Assembly: GCF_016462545.1 (NCBI RefSeq)
Contig: NZ_JAEMTA010000019.1
Coordinates: 1-64,000 of the forward strand
DNA: 64,000 nt
DNA from: Mycolicibacterium sp.
Lineage (GTDB): Bacteria; Actinomycetota; Actinomycetes; Mycobacteriales; Mycobacteriaceae
Direction: 5' to 3'
Shown here: positions 36,441-43,659 of the stretch, piece by piece
How positions within the stretch are numbered: position 1 is the first letter of the stretch
Layout of the letters: each line of letters starts with the position of its first letter
The notes under the pieces: generated by a model
Database searches by the model: none
Told to the model about the DNA's origin: nothing
The model's input: the letters and a program-made list of their open reading frames with translations, nothing else
Position numbers and translations under genes: made by a program

Positions 36441-37367
36441 TCAGCTAAACGGATTCTCGATTCGCTCGACCGTCTCCACCTCACGGTTGCGGACTTCCTG
36501 GGCGACGCGATTGAAGGCGACGGCCAGCGGAGACACCCGGTCCCTGCGCCACGCGATCGCCACTGCCGAGCCTGGCACGTCGACGATCGGAATGTAGCGC
36601 ACCCCGGCGTGCGGGATGTAACGCATGATCGCGGCCGGATTGACCGTACAGGCCAGCCCGGCCGCGATCAGCTCGATCTCCTCGGTATTGCTCGTGGTCG
36701 GCGTCAGCAGCGGCTCCGTCATACCGATGCGGAAGTCTTGAAGGCTCCAGAAGCGCCGGTACTGCTCATCGGTGGATCGGCCCACCGCGAGCGGTACGTC
36801 GAGAATGTCTGCCACGGAGAGCGTTGGTCGCACGGCGAGCGCGTGACGCACCGACACCGTCAGCACCCGCGGCTCCACGAACAGGGTGTGCGCGACGATG
36901 CTGGGATCTGCCAGGGGCGGTCGGATGATCGCGACGTCGGCCCACTGGTCGGACAGGCCGGCACTCTGGTCCGGCAGCCCGAACTCACGCATCTCGATCT
37001 CCACGTGGGGAAACTGCCGGGCAAACTCTTCGACGATGAAGGGCGTGAGCTCCAGTGCCGCGCCCAAGCCGAACCCGATCCGTAGGTGCCCCACCGCACC
37101 CGCGTCGTGCCGTCGGGCTTCCTCGATGCCTGCGTCGAGGCTGGCGAGCGCAGCCTGCACGCGGACGAGAAAGGCCTCCCCGGCGGGCGTCAGTTCCACC
37201 GATCGAGTCGTTCGGTAGAAGAGCAGCGCTCCGACCTCATCCTCCAGATCGCGAATCTGTCGGGACAGCGACTGTTGCGCCACGAAAAGGCGGGCGGCCG
37301 CCCTGGTGAAGTGACGCTCCTCTGCGACGACCGCGAAGTAGCGGAGCTTCCGCACGGTGACGTCCAT
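36441..37367 (-). CDS. LysR family regulator, 308 aa
   Basis: A LysR-type activator/repressor. The winged helix at residues 1-60 reads RKLRYFAVVAEERHFTRAAA, then LFVAQQSLSRQIRDLEDEVG. The remainder is the two-lobed effector domain. It is convergent with the permease and divergent from the sirtuin gene; the 67-bp divergent gap holds -10 boxes for both directions. Its likely targets are the aminotransferase/permease genes or the sirtuin. Confidence 0.9.
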   Translation of the reverse strand: MDVTVRKLRYFAVVAEERHFTRAAARLFVAQQSLSRQIRDLEDEVGALLFYRTTRSVELTPAGEAFLVRVQAALASLDAGIEEARRHDAGAVGHLRIGFGLGAALELTPFIVEEFARQFPHVEIEMREFGLPDQSAGLSDQWADVAIIRPPLADPSIVAHTLFVEPRVLTVSVRHALAVRPTLSVADILDVPLAVGRSTDEQYRRFWSLQDFRIGMTEPLLTPTTSNTEEIELIAAGLACTVNPAAIMRYIPHAGVRYIPIVDVPGSAVAIAWRRDRVSPLAVAFNRVAQEVRNREVETVERIENPFS

Positions 37368-37373
37368 TCAGGC

Positions 37374-37379
37374 ACGATA
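37374..37379 (-). promoter_or_regulatory. -10 box (TATCGT) of a probable leaderless lysR promoter
   Basis: On the minus strand TATCGT is followed by 6 nt (GCCTGA) and the ATG at 37367. The spacing fits transcription from the start codon. Confidence 0.45.
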
Positions 37380-37420
37380 GCCCCGCCGACGACGCCTGAT
37401 CGACCTAAGCGGATTGCGCC

Positions 37421-37426
37421 TATCCT
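37421..37426 (+). promoter_or_regulatory. -10 box (TATCCT) in front of the sirtuin gene
   Basis: TATCCT is followed by 8 nt (GGACGGAG) and the ATG at 37435. The transcript would start at or just before the ATG. Confidence 0.45.
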
Positions 37427-37434
37427 GGACGGAG

Positions 37435-38277
37435 ATGAACGCTGCAGAAGCTCCCGAACTGGTCAACCTGCTCGCGGGTCGACGGCTGGCGGTTCTCACG
37501 GGCGCAGGTATGTCGACCGATTCGGGCATCCCCGACTACCGCGGTCCCGATTCGCCACCCAGCAACCCGATGACCATCCGGCAATTCACGTCCGACTCGG
37601 CATACCGCCAGCGGTACTGGGCCCGAAACCACGTCGGCTGGCGGCACATGCACGACACGCTGCCCAACGCCGGGCACCGGGCGCTCGCGGAGTTGGAGCG
37701 TGCGGGCGTCGTCACGGGCCTCATCACCCAGAACGTCGATCTGTTGCACACCAAGGCGGGCAGTCGCGCGGTCGTGAACCTGCACGGCACCTACGCCGAC
37801 GTGGTGTGTCTCGGGTGCGGATTCACGATGACCCGCGCGGCGCTGGCCGACGAACTCGAGGCACTCAATCCGGGCTTCGCCGAACGCGCCGAACGCGTCG
37901 GCGGCATTGCGGTGGCTCCCGATGCCGACGCGATGGTCGAGGAGACGTCGACGTTCCGGTACGTCGACTGCCCCCGCTGCGGCGGGATGGTGAAACCCGA
38001 CATCGTGTACTTCGGCGAGAGTGTTCCGAAAGACCGGGTGGCGCAGGCTTTCTCGATGGTGGACGACGCCGACGCCCTACTGGTCGCAGGCTCCTCGCTG
38101 ACGGTGTTCTCGGGGCTGCGGTTCGTCCGGCATGCGGTGGCCCACGGCACGCCCGTCGCGATCATCAACCGTGGTCCCACCCGCGGCGATTCCCTGGCGA
38201 CCGTCAAACTCGACGCCGGGTGTTCGGAGCTTCTGGTGCTGCTCGTCGATGAACTCTCGCCGATGTCGGCGCGTTAG
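37435..38277 (+). CDS. Sir2-type NAD-dependent protein deacylase, 280 aa
   Basis: A sirtuin that removes acyl groups from lysines using NAD. The NAD site is LTGAGMSTDSGIPDYRGPD at about residues 20-38, with ITQNVDLLHTKAG and the catalytic His in NLHGTYADVVC. Four zinc cysteines occur as CLGC and CPRC, but the second pair lies about 55 residues further on. The stretch between them (from GFTMTRAALADEL to FRYVD) includes a long insertion. VKPDIVYFGE follows. ATG 37435 is preferred to an upstream TTG. It overlaps the P450 stop by 4 bp. Confidence 0.88.
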   Translation: MNAAEAPELVNLLAGRRLAVLTGAGMSTDSGIPDYRGPDSPPSNPMTIRQFTSDSAYRQRYWARNHVGWRHMHDTLPNAGHRALAELERAGVVTGLITQNVDLLHTKAGSRAVVNLHGTYADVVCLGCGFTMTRAALADELEALNPGFAERAERVGGIAVAPDADAMVEETSTFRYVDCPRCGGMVKPDIVYFGESVPKDRVAQAFSMVDDADALLVAGSSLTVFSGLRFVRHAVAHGTPVAIINRGPTRGDSLATVKLDAGCSELLVLLVDELSPMSAR

Positions 38278-39542
38278 AAGGTCACCGGAAGCGAGCGAAC
38301 GCCGTGGATGAAGTTGCCCGCGACATAGGACGGGTCGCCGGCTTCGATATCCGGGAGTTGGGTCAATAGCTCGCCGAAGATCGCCCGCAACTGGGCGCGG
38401 GCCACGTGTGCGCCCAGACAGAAGTGTCGGCCACCGCCGCCGAAGCCGAGGTGCGGGTTGGGCTTGCGACCGAGGTCGAAGCGTTCCGGTGCCTCGAACG
38501 CGGTGCTGTCGAAGTTGCCCGCCGCGTAGAACATGACGACCTTCTCGCCGGCGGCGATGTCCTGATCGCCGAGGTGACAGTCCCTGGCTGCGGTACGGCG
38601 GAACGTCATCACGGGGGTGGCCCAGCGCACGAATTCCTCGACGGCGCCGCCGATACGGTCGTCGAAGTCGACCAGCAACCAGGCACGTTGGTCGCCGAAG
38701 TCGGTAATGGCCTTCACGGCGTGGCTCGCGGTCTGCCGGGTGGTGTCGTTGCCTGCGACGGCAAGCAGGACGAAGAACGCGGCGATCTCGGCGTCGGTGA
38801 GCCGGTCGCCGTCGACCTCTGCGTGGACGAGGGAACTGATCAGATCGTCACCGGGGTTGGCTCGTCGATCAGCGGCCAGCGCCCCCGCCACCTGGTGCAG
38901 GTACATCTGACTTCCGATCAACACCTCCAACGGGTTTCGTCCGTTCAGGTACTCGGGATCACCCCACGACACCATCGCGTCCGCGGCGTCGGCCACCTGT
39001 AGACGCTCGGATTCGGGGATGCCCACCATGTCCGACAGCGTCCGGATCGGCAGTTCCTTGGCGCAGAGCTCGACGAAGTCCGCGCCGCTGCCCGCGTCGC
39101 GCAGCTCCCCCACGATGTCCTTGGCATTGGCCTTGATCGAGTCCTCGATGCGACGGACCTGCCGCGGTGTGAACGCCGCATGCACGACCTTGCGAATCTT
39201 GGTGTGGCGCGGCGCATCCATGGCGAGGAACGACTGCGAGGCCTCCAACAGCTCCTCCGGCACGTTCTCGAACAGCACGCCCTTGCCGGACAGAAAGGTC
39301 TCACTGTCCTTGCTGACGGTCACGATGTCAGCGTGCCGGGTGACCGCCCAGTAGCCGGGGTCTTCGGGATCGTGCATCAGAGCGTCCTCGACGGGCGGAT
39401 GCCAGCTGATCGGCCGGTTGGCGCGCAGCTCTGCGAAGGACTGCTCGCGGTCGGCAGCAGTCGTCGACCAGAACGCCCGCGAGGACAGGTCGATCGGATC
39501 GTAGGGACGCGGCGAAGTCGGTGTGAGCGGCGACACAGTCAT
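38274..39542 (-). CDS. Cytochrome P450, 422 aa
   Basis: A soluble bacterial P450 monooxygenase. The I-helix O2 motif is LLAVAGNDTTRQTASHA, the heme-ligand loop is GFGGGGRHFCLGAHVARAQL with the axial Cys near residue 370, and FRRTAARDCHLG precedes it. The closeness to steroid/fatty-acid type mycobacterial P450s (HPPVEDALMHDPEDPGYWAV) suggests a hydrophobic substrate, but none can be named. No ferredoxin gene is adjacent. The promoter has a palindromic operator inside its spacer, and a divergent TetR gene is the obvious regulator. Confidence 0.93.
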   Translation of the reverse strand: MTVSPLTPTSPRPYDPIDLSSRAFWSTTAADREQSFAELRANRPISWHPPVEDALMHDPEDPGYWAVTRHADIVTVSKDSETFLSGKGVLFENVPEELLEASQSFLAMDAPRHTKIRKVVHAAFTPRQVRRIEDSIKANAKDIVGELRDAGSGADFVELCAKELPIRTLSDMVGIPESERLQVADAADAMVSWGDPEYLNGRNPLEVLIGSQMYLHQVAGALAADRRANPGDDLISSLVHAEVDGDRLTDAEIAAFFVLLAVAGNDTTRQTASHAVKAITDFGDQRAWLLVDFDDRIGGAVEEFVRWATPVMTFRRTAARDCHLGDQDIAAGEKVVMFYAAGNFDSTAFEAPERFDLGRKPNPHLGFGGGGRHFCLGAHVARAQLRAIFGELLTQLPDIEAGDPSYVAGNFIHGVRSLPVTF

Positions 39543-39549
39543 GGATGCG

Positions 39550-39579
39550 ACGATATGTCTAGACAGTATGTCTAGTCAA
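39550..39579 (-). promoter_or_regulatory. P450 promoter with a TetR-type operator in its spacer
   Basis: On the minus strand TTGACT (39574-39579) and TATCGT (39550-39555) are 18 bp apart, a near-consensus SigA promoter. The -10 lies 7 nt before the P450 ATG, so the mRNA is probably leaderless. The spacer is almost entirely palindromic: CTAGACA-GTA-TGTCTAG at 39559-39575 (7-bp arms), with a second perfect 10-bp palindrome TGTCTAGACA at 39556-39565. A repressor bound here would block polymerase directly. Confidence 0.8.
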
Positions 39580-39596
39580 GGTGCCGAGTCGGGGAC

Positions 39597-39602
39597 TAGG
39601 CT
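39597..39602 (+). promoter_or_regulatory. -10 box (TAGGCT) of the divergent tetR gene
   Basis: TAGGCT is followed by 7 nt and the ATG at 39610, another leaderless-type arrangement. Its -35 region would fall next to the P450 operator (39559-39575), so one operator could control both genes. Confidence 0.45.
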
Positions 39603-39609
39603 GCCGCAC

Positions 39610-40239
39610 ATGCCGTCGGTCAGCAAGAAGCCCCAGGCCAGGCGACGGGAGCGCCGCGAGCAGGTCGAACGCGATCTCCTCGACGCCACCGAACGCCTCA
39701 TGGCCGACGGAGCCAGCTTCACCGAGCTCAGCGTCGATCGACTGGCTACGGAAGCAGGCATCTCCCGGGCCAGCTTCTACATCTACTTCGAGGACAAGGG
39801 CCACCTGCTACGCCGACTTGCCGGTCAGGTCTTCGACGACCTCGCCAGCGCAGCCGAACTCTGGTGGTCCGTCGCTCGCCGACGCGACCCCTCCGACGTA
39901 CTGGCGTGCATGACGGCTCTGGTAGCCAGTTACCGCCGACACCAACCCCTGTTGGTCGCGCTCAACGAGATGGCGGGCTACGACCCACAGGTCGGCACGA
40001 CCTACCGAGACATCCTCGACGGCATCGCGGCCCGTCTGGCGACCGTGATCGAGGAAGGTCAGGCCGACGGATTCATCAGGCGCGACCTGCCGGCGGCGAT
40101 TGCCGCGAGCACCCTCACATGGATGACCGAGCGCACCTGCCAGCAGAATCTGCCGGGCAGGCCGGAATCGTATGACGCCGAGTTGGCCGCCACCCTGACC
40201 CAGCTCGTGTGGGGTGCGCTGTACCTCGAGGCGCCTTAG
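39610..40239 (+). CDS. TetR family regulator divergent from the P450 gene, 209 aa
   Basis: A TetR repressor with a basic tail ([20 protein letters not shown]) and a helix-turn-helix at about residues 15-62 ([20 protein letters not shown], then [15 protein letters not shown]). The C-terminal ligand domain is helical. ATG 39610 is chosen over an upstream in-frame GTG because the -10 box and operator lie in between. It shares a 70-bp divergent promoter region with the P450 gene and very likely represses it and itself. Its stop overlaps the proB stop by 4 bp. Confidence 0.88.
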   Translation: MPSVSKKPQARRRERREQVERDLLDATERLMADGASFTELSVDRLATEAGISRASFYIYFEDKGHLLRRLAGQVFDDLASAAELWWSVARRRDPSDVLACMTALVASYRRHQPLLVALNEMAGYDPQVGTTYRDILDGIAARLATVIEEGQADGFIRRDLPAAIAASTLTWMTERTCQQNLPGRPESYDAELAATLTQLVWGALYLEAP

Positions 40240-41339
40240 ACGGCGACCAGATCGTCGGCGTGCACGGCGGGCCGACGCATCTCGGCGGGCAGGTCGGACG
40301 TCGAGCGGCCGACCATCGTCGCCAATTCCGTTGCGTCGTAAGCCACGACGCCGCGGGCCACCACAGCGCCGTCCAAGGCCCGCAGTTCGACGACGTCGCC
40401 CCCGTGGAACCGCCCCGATACGTCGGTGATACCCGCGGGCAACAGCGAGCGGCGCTGCTCGACCACGGCGCGCACGGCGCCGTCGTCGAGCATCAACGCA
40501 CCCATCGACTCGGCGGCATACCGAACCCAAAAGCGGCGCGACGACATGCGCTCCGGTCTCGGCGCAAACACCGTTCCCACGGAGGCATCGGCCAGTGCGG
40601 CCCCCGCGTCGGCCGCAGCGGCCAACAGCACGGGGACCCCGGCATCGGCCGCAAGAAGCGCCGACGACAACTTGGAGGCCATGCCCCCGGTGCCGAGACT
40701 GCTCCCCCCGCCGGCAATGACACCGTCGAGATCGTCGGCTCCGGCTACCTCGGGGATGAAGCGCGCGTTGCCCTTTCGAGGATCGGAGTCGTAGAGCCCG
40801 TCGATGTCCGACAGCAGGACCAGCGCGTCGGCACCCACGAGATGCGCAACCAATGCCGACAGCCGGTCGTTGTCACCGAACCGGATCTCGTTGGTCGCGA
40901 CGGTGTCGTTCTCGTTGACGATCGCGACGGCGTGCAGTGCGCGCAGCCGATCCAAGGTGCGCTGAGCATTGGTGTGCTGCACGCGCATCGAGATGTCGTG
41001 TGCGCTCAACAGGACTTGACCGACCGTGCGGTCGTAGCGGTCGAACGCGGCACTCCACGCGTTGACCAAAGCCACCTGACCGACACTGGCGGCGGCCTGC
41101 TTGGTGGCGAGGTCGGTGGGCCGCCGCGAAAGTCCCAGCGGCTCAATGCCTGCCGCGATGGCGCCCGAGGACACGATCACGAGATCGGAACCCGCCTTCA
41201 TCCGCGCCTGGATGGCGTCGGCCAGCGAGGCGAGCCTGCTCGCGTCGAACACACCCTTGGGCGTCGTCAGGGCGGTGGTACCAATCTTGACGACGACGCT
41301 ACGAGCCGTTCTGATGGCCTCGCGATGCGGACTGGTCAC
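40236..41339 (-). CDS. proB: Glutamate 5-kinase
   Basis: ProB phosphorylates glutamate to start proline synthesis. The amino-acid-kinase domain has [50 protein letters not shown] and [15 protein letters not shown]. The C-terminal PUA domain covers about residues 280-360. The long upstream ORF is rejected; GTG 41339 overlaps the obg stop (GTGA) and gives 367 residues. The obg-proB order matches M. tuberculosis. Confidence 0.95.
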   Translation of the reverse strand: MTSPHREAIRTARSVVVKIGTTALTTPKGVFDASRLASLADAIQARMKAGSDLVIVSSGAIAAGIEPLGLSRRPTDLATKQAAASVGQVALVNAWSAAFDRYDRTVGQVLLSAHDISMRVQHTNAQRTLDRLRALHAVAIVNENDTVATNEIRFGDNDRLSALVAHLVGADALVLLSDIDGLYDSDPRKGNARFIPEVAGADDLDGVIAGGGSSLGTGGMASKLSSALLAADAGVPVLLAAAADAGAALADASVGTVFAPRPERMSSRRFWVRYAAESMGALMLDDGAVRAVVEQRRSLLPAGITDVSGRFHGGDVVELRALDGAVVARGVVAYDATELATMVGRSTSDLPAEMRRPAVHADDLVAV

Positions 41340-42790
41340 GACTGCTCGTCGTGGTCGCGACTTTCCCGTCGCTGCTTGCGAGCGATCTTCCGCTCGTCGG
41401 CCCGCACGCGGTCGTCCTGCTCCAGCCGCAGATCGGTGCCGCGCCCGGACATCGTGACGTCCACACCCGCCGGGGTCTGTGGCTCCCAGTCGAAGGTCAT
41501 GTCGGCGATCGTGACGGCACATCCGGGCTTGGCGCCCAGCTTGAACAGTTCGTCCTCGACGCCGAGTCGGGCCAACCGGTCGCCTAGATAGCCAACTGCC
41601 TCGTCGTTGGTGAAGTCGGTCTGGCCAATCCACCGTTCGGGGCGGGTGCCACGCACCACGAAGCCGCCCGCGCCGTCGGACGACACGGTGAAGCCGCTCT
41701 CGTCGATCGGGATCGGCCGGATCACGGGACGGCGAGGCGCCGCTACGGGTTGCGCCTTGCGATAGGCCGCCACCATGTCCCACAGCGCGAACGTCAACGG
41801 GCGCAACCCGTCGCGGGTCACGGTCGAGATCTCGAAGACCGGCCAGCCGTATCGCTCGGCGATCTCCGCGCGGACGAAGTCGGCGAGCTCGCGCGCGTCC
41901 GGCACGTCGATCTTGTTGAGCACCACTGCACGTGGCCGCTCGGCGAGGTCACCGAGGGAGGTGTCACCCTGCAATGTCGGTGTGTAGGAAGCCAATTCGG
42001 CCTCGAGCGCGTCGATGTCGGACATCGGATCGCGACCCGGGTCCATCGTCGCGCAATCGACCACGTGCACCAGCACCGCGCAACGTTCCACGTGACGCAG
42101 GAAGTCCAGACCGAGTCCGCGCCCCTCGGACGCGCCGGGGATGAGGCCGGGCACGTCGGCGACGGTGAAGGTGTTCTCCCCCGCCGAGACGACGCCGAGG
42201 TTCGGCACCAAGGTCGTGAACGGATAGTCGGCGATCTTCGGCTTCGCGGCCGAGATCACCGACACCAGAGACGACTTGCCGGCTGACGGAAAGCCGACCA
42301 GTCCGACGTCGGCGACGGTCTTCAATTCGAGCGTGAGATCGCGAGCCTGGCCCTTTTCGCCGAGCAGCGCGAAACCGGGCGCCTTGCGGGCCCGCGAGGA
42401 CAGCGCGGCATTGCCGAGACCGCCGCGGCCACCAGCGGCAGCTTCGAATCGGGTGCCTTCACCGATCAGATCGGCGAGTAGACGTCCCTGCTCGTCGAGT
42501 ACGACGGTGCCGTCGGGGACCCGCAACTCAAGGTCGCCGCCATTGGCGCCTTCCTTGTTGTTGCCCATCCCCTGCTTGCCGGACGGGGCGTCGACATGCG
42601 GATGGAAGTGGAAGTCGAGCAGCGTGTGGACCTGCGGGTCGACGACGAGGACGATGCTGCCGCCACGACCGCCATTGCCACCGTCGGGTCCGCCGAGCGG
42701 CTTGAACTTCTCGCGGTGAACGGAAGCGCAACCTCTACCGCCGCTGCCTGCGCGCGCGTGAATGACGACGCGATCGACGAAACGAGCCAT
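41336..42790 (-). CDS. obg: Obg GTPase, ribosome assembly and stress checkpoint
   Basis: Obg is an essential GTPase of 50S assembly. The glycine-rich Obg fold covers residues 1-158 ([20 protein letters not shown]). The G domain follows with [14 protein letters not shown] (P-loop), [25 protein letters not shown] and LNKIDVPD. The C-terminal OCT domain lies near residues 345-425, and a charged tail ends the protein ([18 protein letters not shown]). Length is 484. It follows rpmA after an 83-bp gap containing a strong hairpin and is coupled to proB. Confidence 0.96.
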   Translation of the reverse strand: MARFVDRVVIHARAGSGGRGCASVHREKFKPLGGPDGGNGGRGGSIVLVVDPQVHTLLDFHFHPHVDAPSGKQGMGNNKEGANGGDLELRVPDGTVVLDEQGRLLADLIGEGTRFEAAAGGRGGLGNAALSSRARKAPGFALLGEKGQARDLTLELKTVADVGLVGFPSAGKSSLVSVISAAKPKIADYPFTTLVPNLGVVSAGENTFTVADVPGLIPGASEGRGLGLDFLRHVERCAVLVHVVDCATMDPGRDPMSDIDALEAELASYTPTLQGDTSLGDLAERPRAVVLNKIDVPDARELADFVRAEIAERYGWPVFEISTVTRDGLRPLTFALWDMVAAYRKAQPVAAPRRPVIRPIPIDESGFTVSSDGAGGFVVRGTRPERWIGQTDFTNDEAVGYLGDRLARLGVEDELFKLGAKPGCAVTIADMTFDWEPQTPAGVDVTMSGRGTDLRLEQDDRVRADERKIARKQRRESRDHDEQS

Positions 42791-42816
42791 CGGACGTCCT
42801 TTCCATGCCGAAATCT

Positions 42817-42857
42817 ACGTTTTGCTGAGCTTGTGCGAGAGCCGAGCTGCAAAACGT
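42817..42857 (-). terminator. Long hairpin between rpmA and obg
   Basis: ACGTTTTGC (42817-42825) and GCAAAACGT (42849-42857) are perfect 9-bp arms, extended inside by AGCT/AGCT after a 2-nt bulge, around a loop of about 13 nt. There is no U-run after it in the direction of obg. It could act as an attenuator, RNA-processing site or partial terminator that lowers obg relative to the ribosomal protein genes. Confidence 0.55.
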
Positions 42858-42873
42858 CGATCTCGACGTGGAG

Positions 42874-43140
42874 CTAGGCCTCCGCGCGTACGGTGCGGAC
42901 GATGTTGACGGTCTTGCGACCGCGCTTCTCACCGAACTGCACCGCGCCGGGAGCGGTGGCGAACAGCGTGTCGTCGCCGCCACGTCCGACGTTGACGCCG
43001 GGGTGGAAGTGGGTGCCGCGCTGACGCACGATGATCTCGCCCGCCTTGACGACCTGGCCACCGAATCGCTTGACGCCCAGGCGCTGTGAGTTGGAATCGC
43101 GACCGTTGCGTGAGCTGGAAGCGCCCTTCTTGTGTGCCAT
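42874..43140 (-). CDS. rpmA: 50S ribosomal protein L27
   Basis: L27 lies near the peptidyl transferase centre. The 88-residue product opens [20 protein letters not shown] and contains [20 protein letters not shown], both diagnostic. The N-terminus begins directly with AHKKG, so no Firmicutes-type cleavable leader is present. It follows rplU by 17 bp in the standard rplU-rpmA-obg order. Confidence 0.98.
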   Translation of the reverse strand: MAHKKGASSSRNGRDSNSQRLGVKRFGGQVVKAGEIIVRQRGTHFHPGVNVGRGGDDTLFATAPGAVQFGEKRGRKTVNIVRTVRAEA

Positions 43141-43157
43141 TTAGTTCGCTCCTTTAC

Positions 43158-43469
43158 CTACGCGATACCCGTGACCTTGACGACCGTCAGCTTCTGACGG
43201 TGGCCCTGGCGCTTGTGGTAACCGGTCTTGTTCTTGAACTTGTGGATGCGGATCTTCGGACCCTTGGTGTGCTCGAGCACCTCAGCGGTGACGGCGACCT
43301 TCTCCAGGTCCTTCGCGGCGGTGGTGACCTTCGCACCGTCGACGACGAGCGCCACGGGCAGCGAGACGGAGTCGCCGGCCTCGAGTTCCAGCTTCTCGAC
43401 CTTGACTATGTCTCCGACTGCGACCTTGTACTGCTTGCCGCCGGTCTTGACGATTGCGTACGTCGCCAT
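43158..43469 (-). CDS. rplU: 50S ribosomal protein L21
   Basis: L21 binds 23S rRNA. ATG 43469 gives 103 residues opening [20 protein letters not shown] and ending in the conserved [19 protein letters not shown]. An AGAGGAAA ribosome binding site precedes it. The longer ORF upstream runs through the leader and is not real. It is the first gene of the rplU-rpmA-obg-proB run, with a clear SigA promoter about 130 bp upstream. Confidence 0.98.
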   Translation of the reverse strand: MATYAIVKTGGKQYKVAVGDIVKVEKLELEAGDSVSLPVALVVDGAKVTTAAKDLEKVAVTAEVLEHTKGPKIRIHKFKNKTGYHKRQGHRQKLTVVKVTGIA

Positions 43470-43599
43470 CGTTGCGTTTCCTCTGTTTCGCTTGCGGGCG
43501 CGCGCCACCCGGAGGCTGCGTGCGCGGGTCTGGGGTGCGGGGGTGTTTGCCCCGCGTGTCGCGGACTCAGTCGTTACGGAGCCTGCAGACAACTGTGCA

Positions 43600-43629
43600 A
43601 GGGTACGTGACCAGCGGGTAAAGGGTCAA
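43600..43629 (-). promoter_or_regulatory. SigA-type promoter of rplU-rpmA
   Basis: On the minus strand TTGACC (43624-43629) and TACCCT (43600-43605) are 18 bp apart. The implied leader is about 125 nt. The -35 box lies only 31 bp after the rne stop, so the ribosomal protein operon has its own promoter and need not depend on rne readthrough. Confidence 0.7.
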
Positions 43630-43659
43630 ACCGCGTCCCGCCCCTCGTCGTGTCTATCG

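Noticed and set aside
40236..41783. 515-residue version of ProB
   Set aside because: The extra N-terminus is an out-of-frame reading of obg; GTG 41339 with the GTGA overlap gives the normal kinase start.
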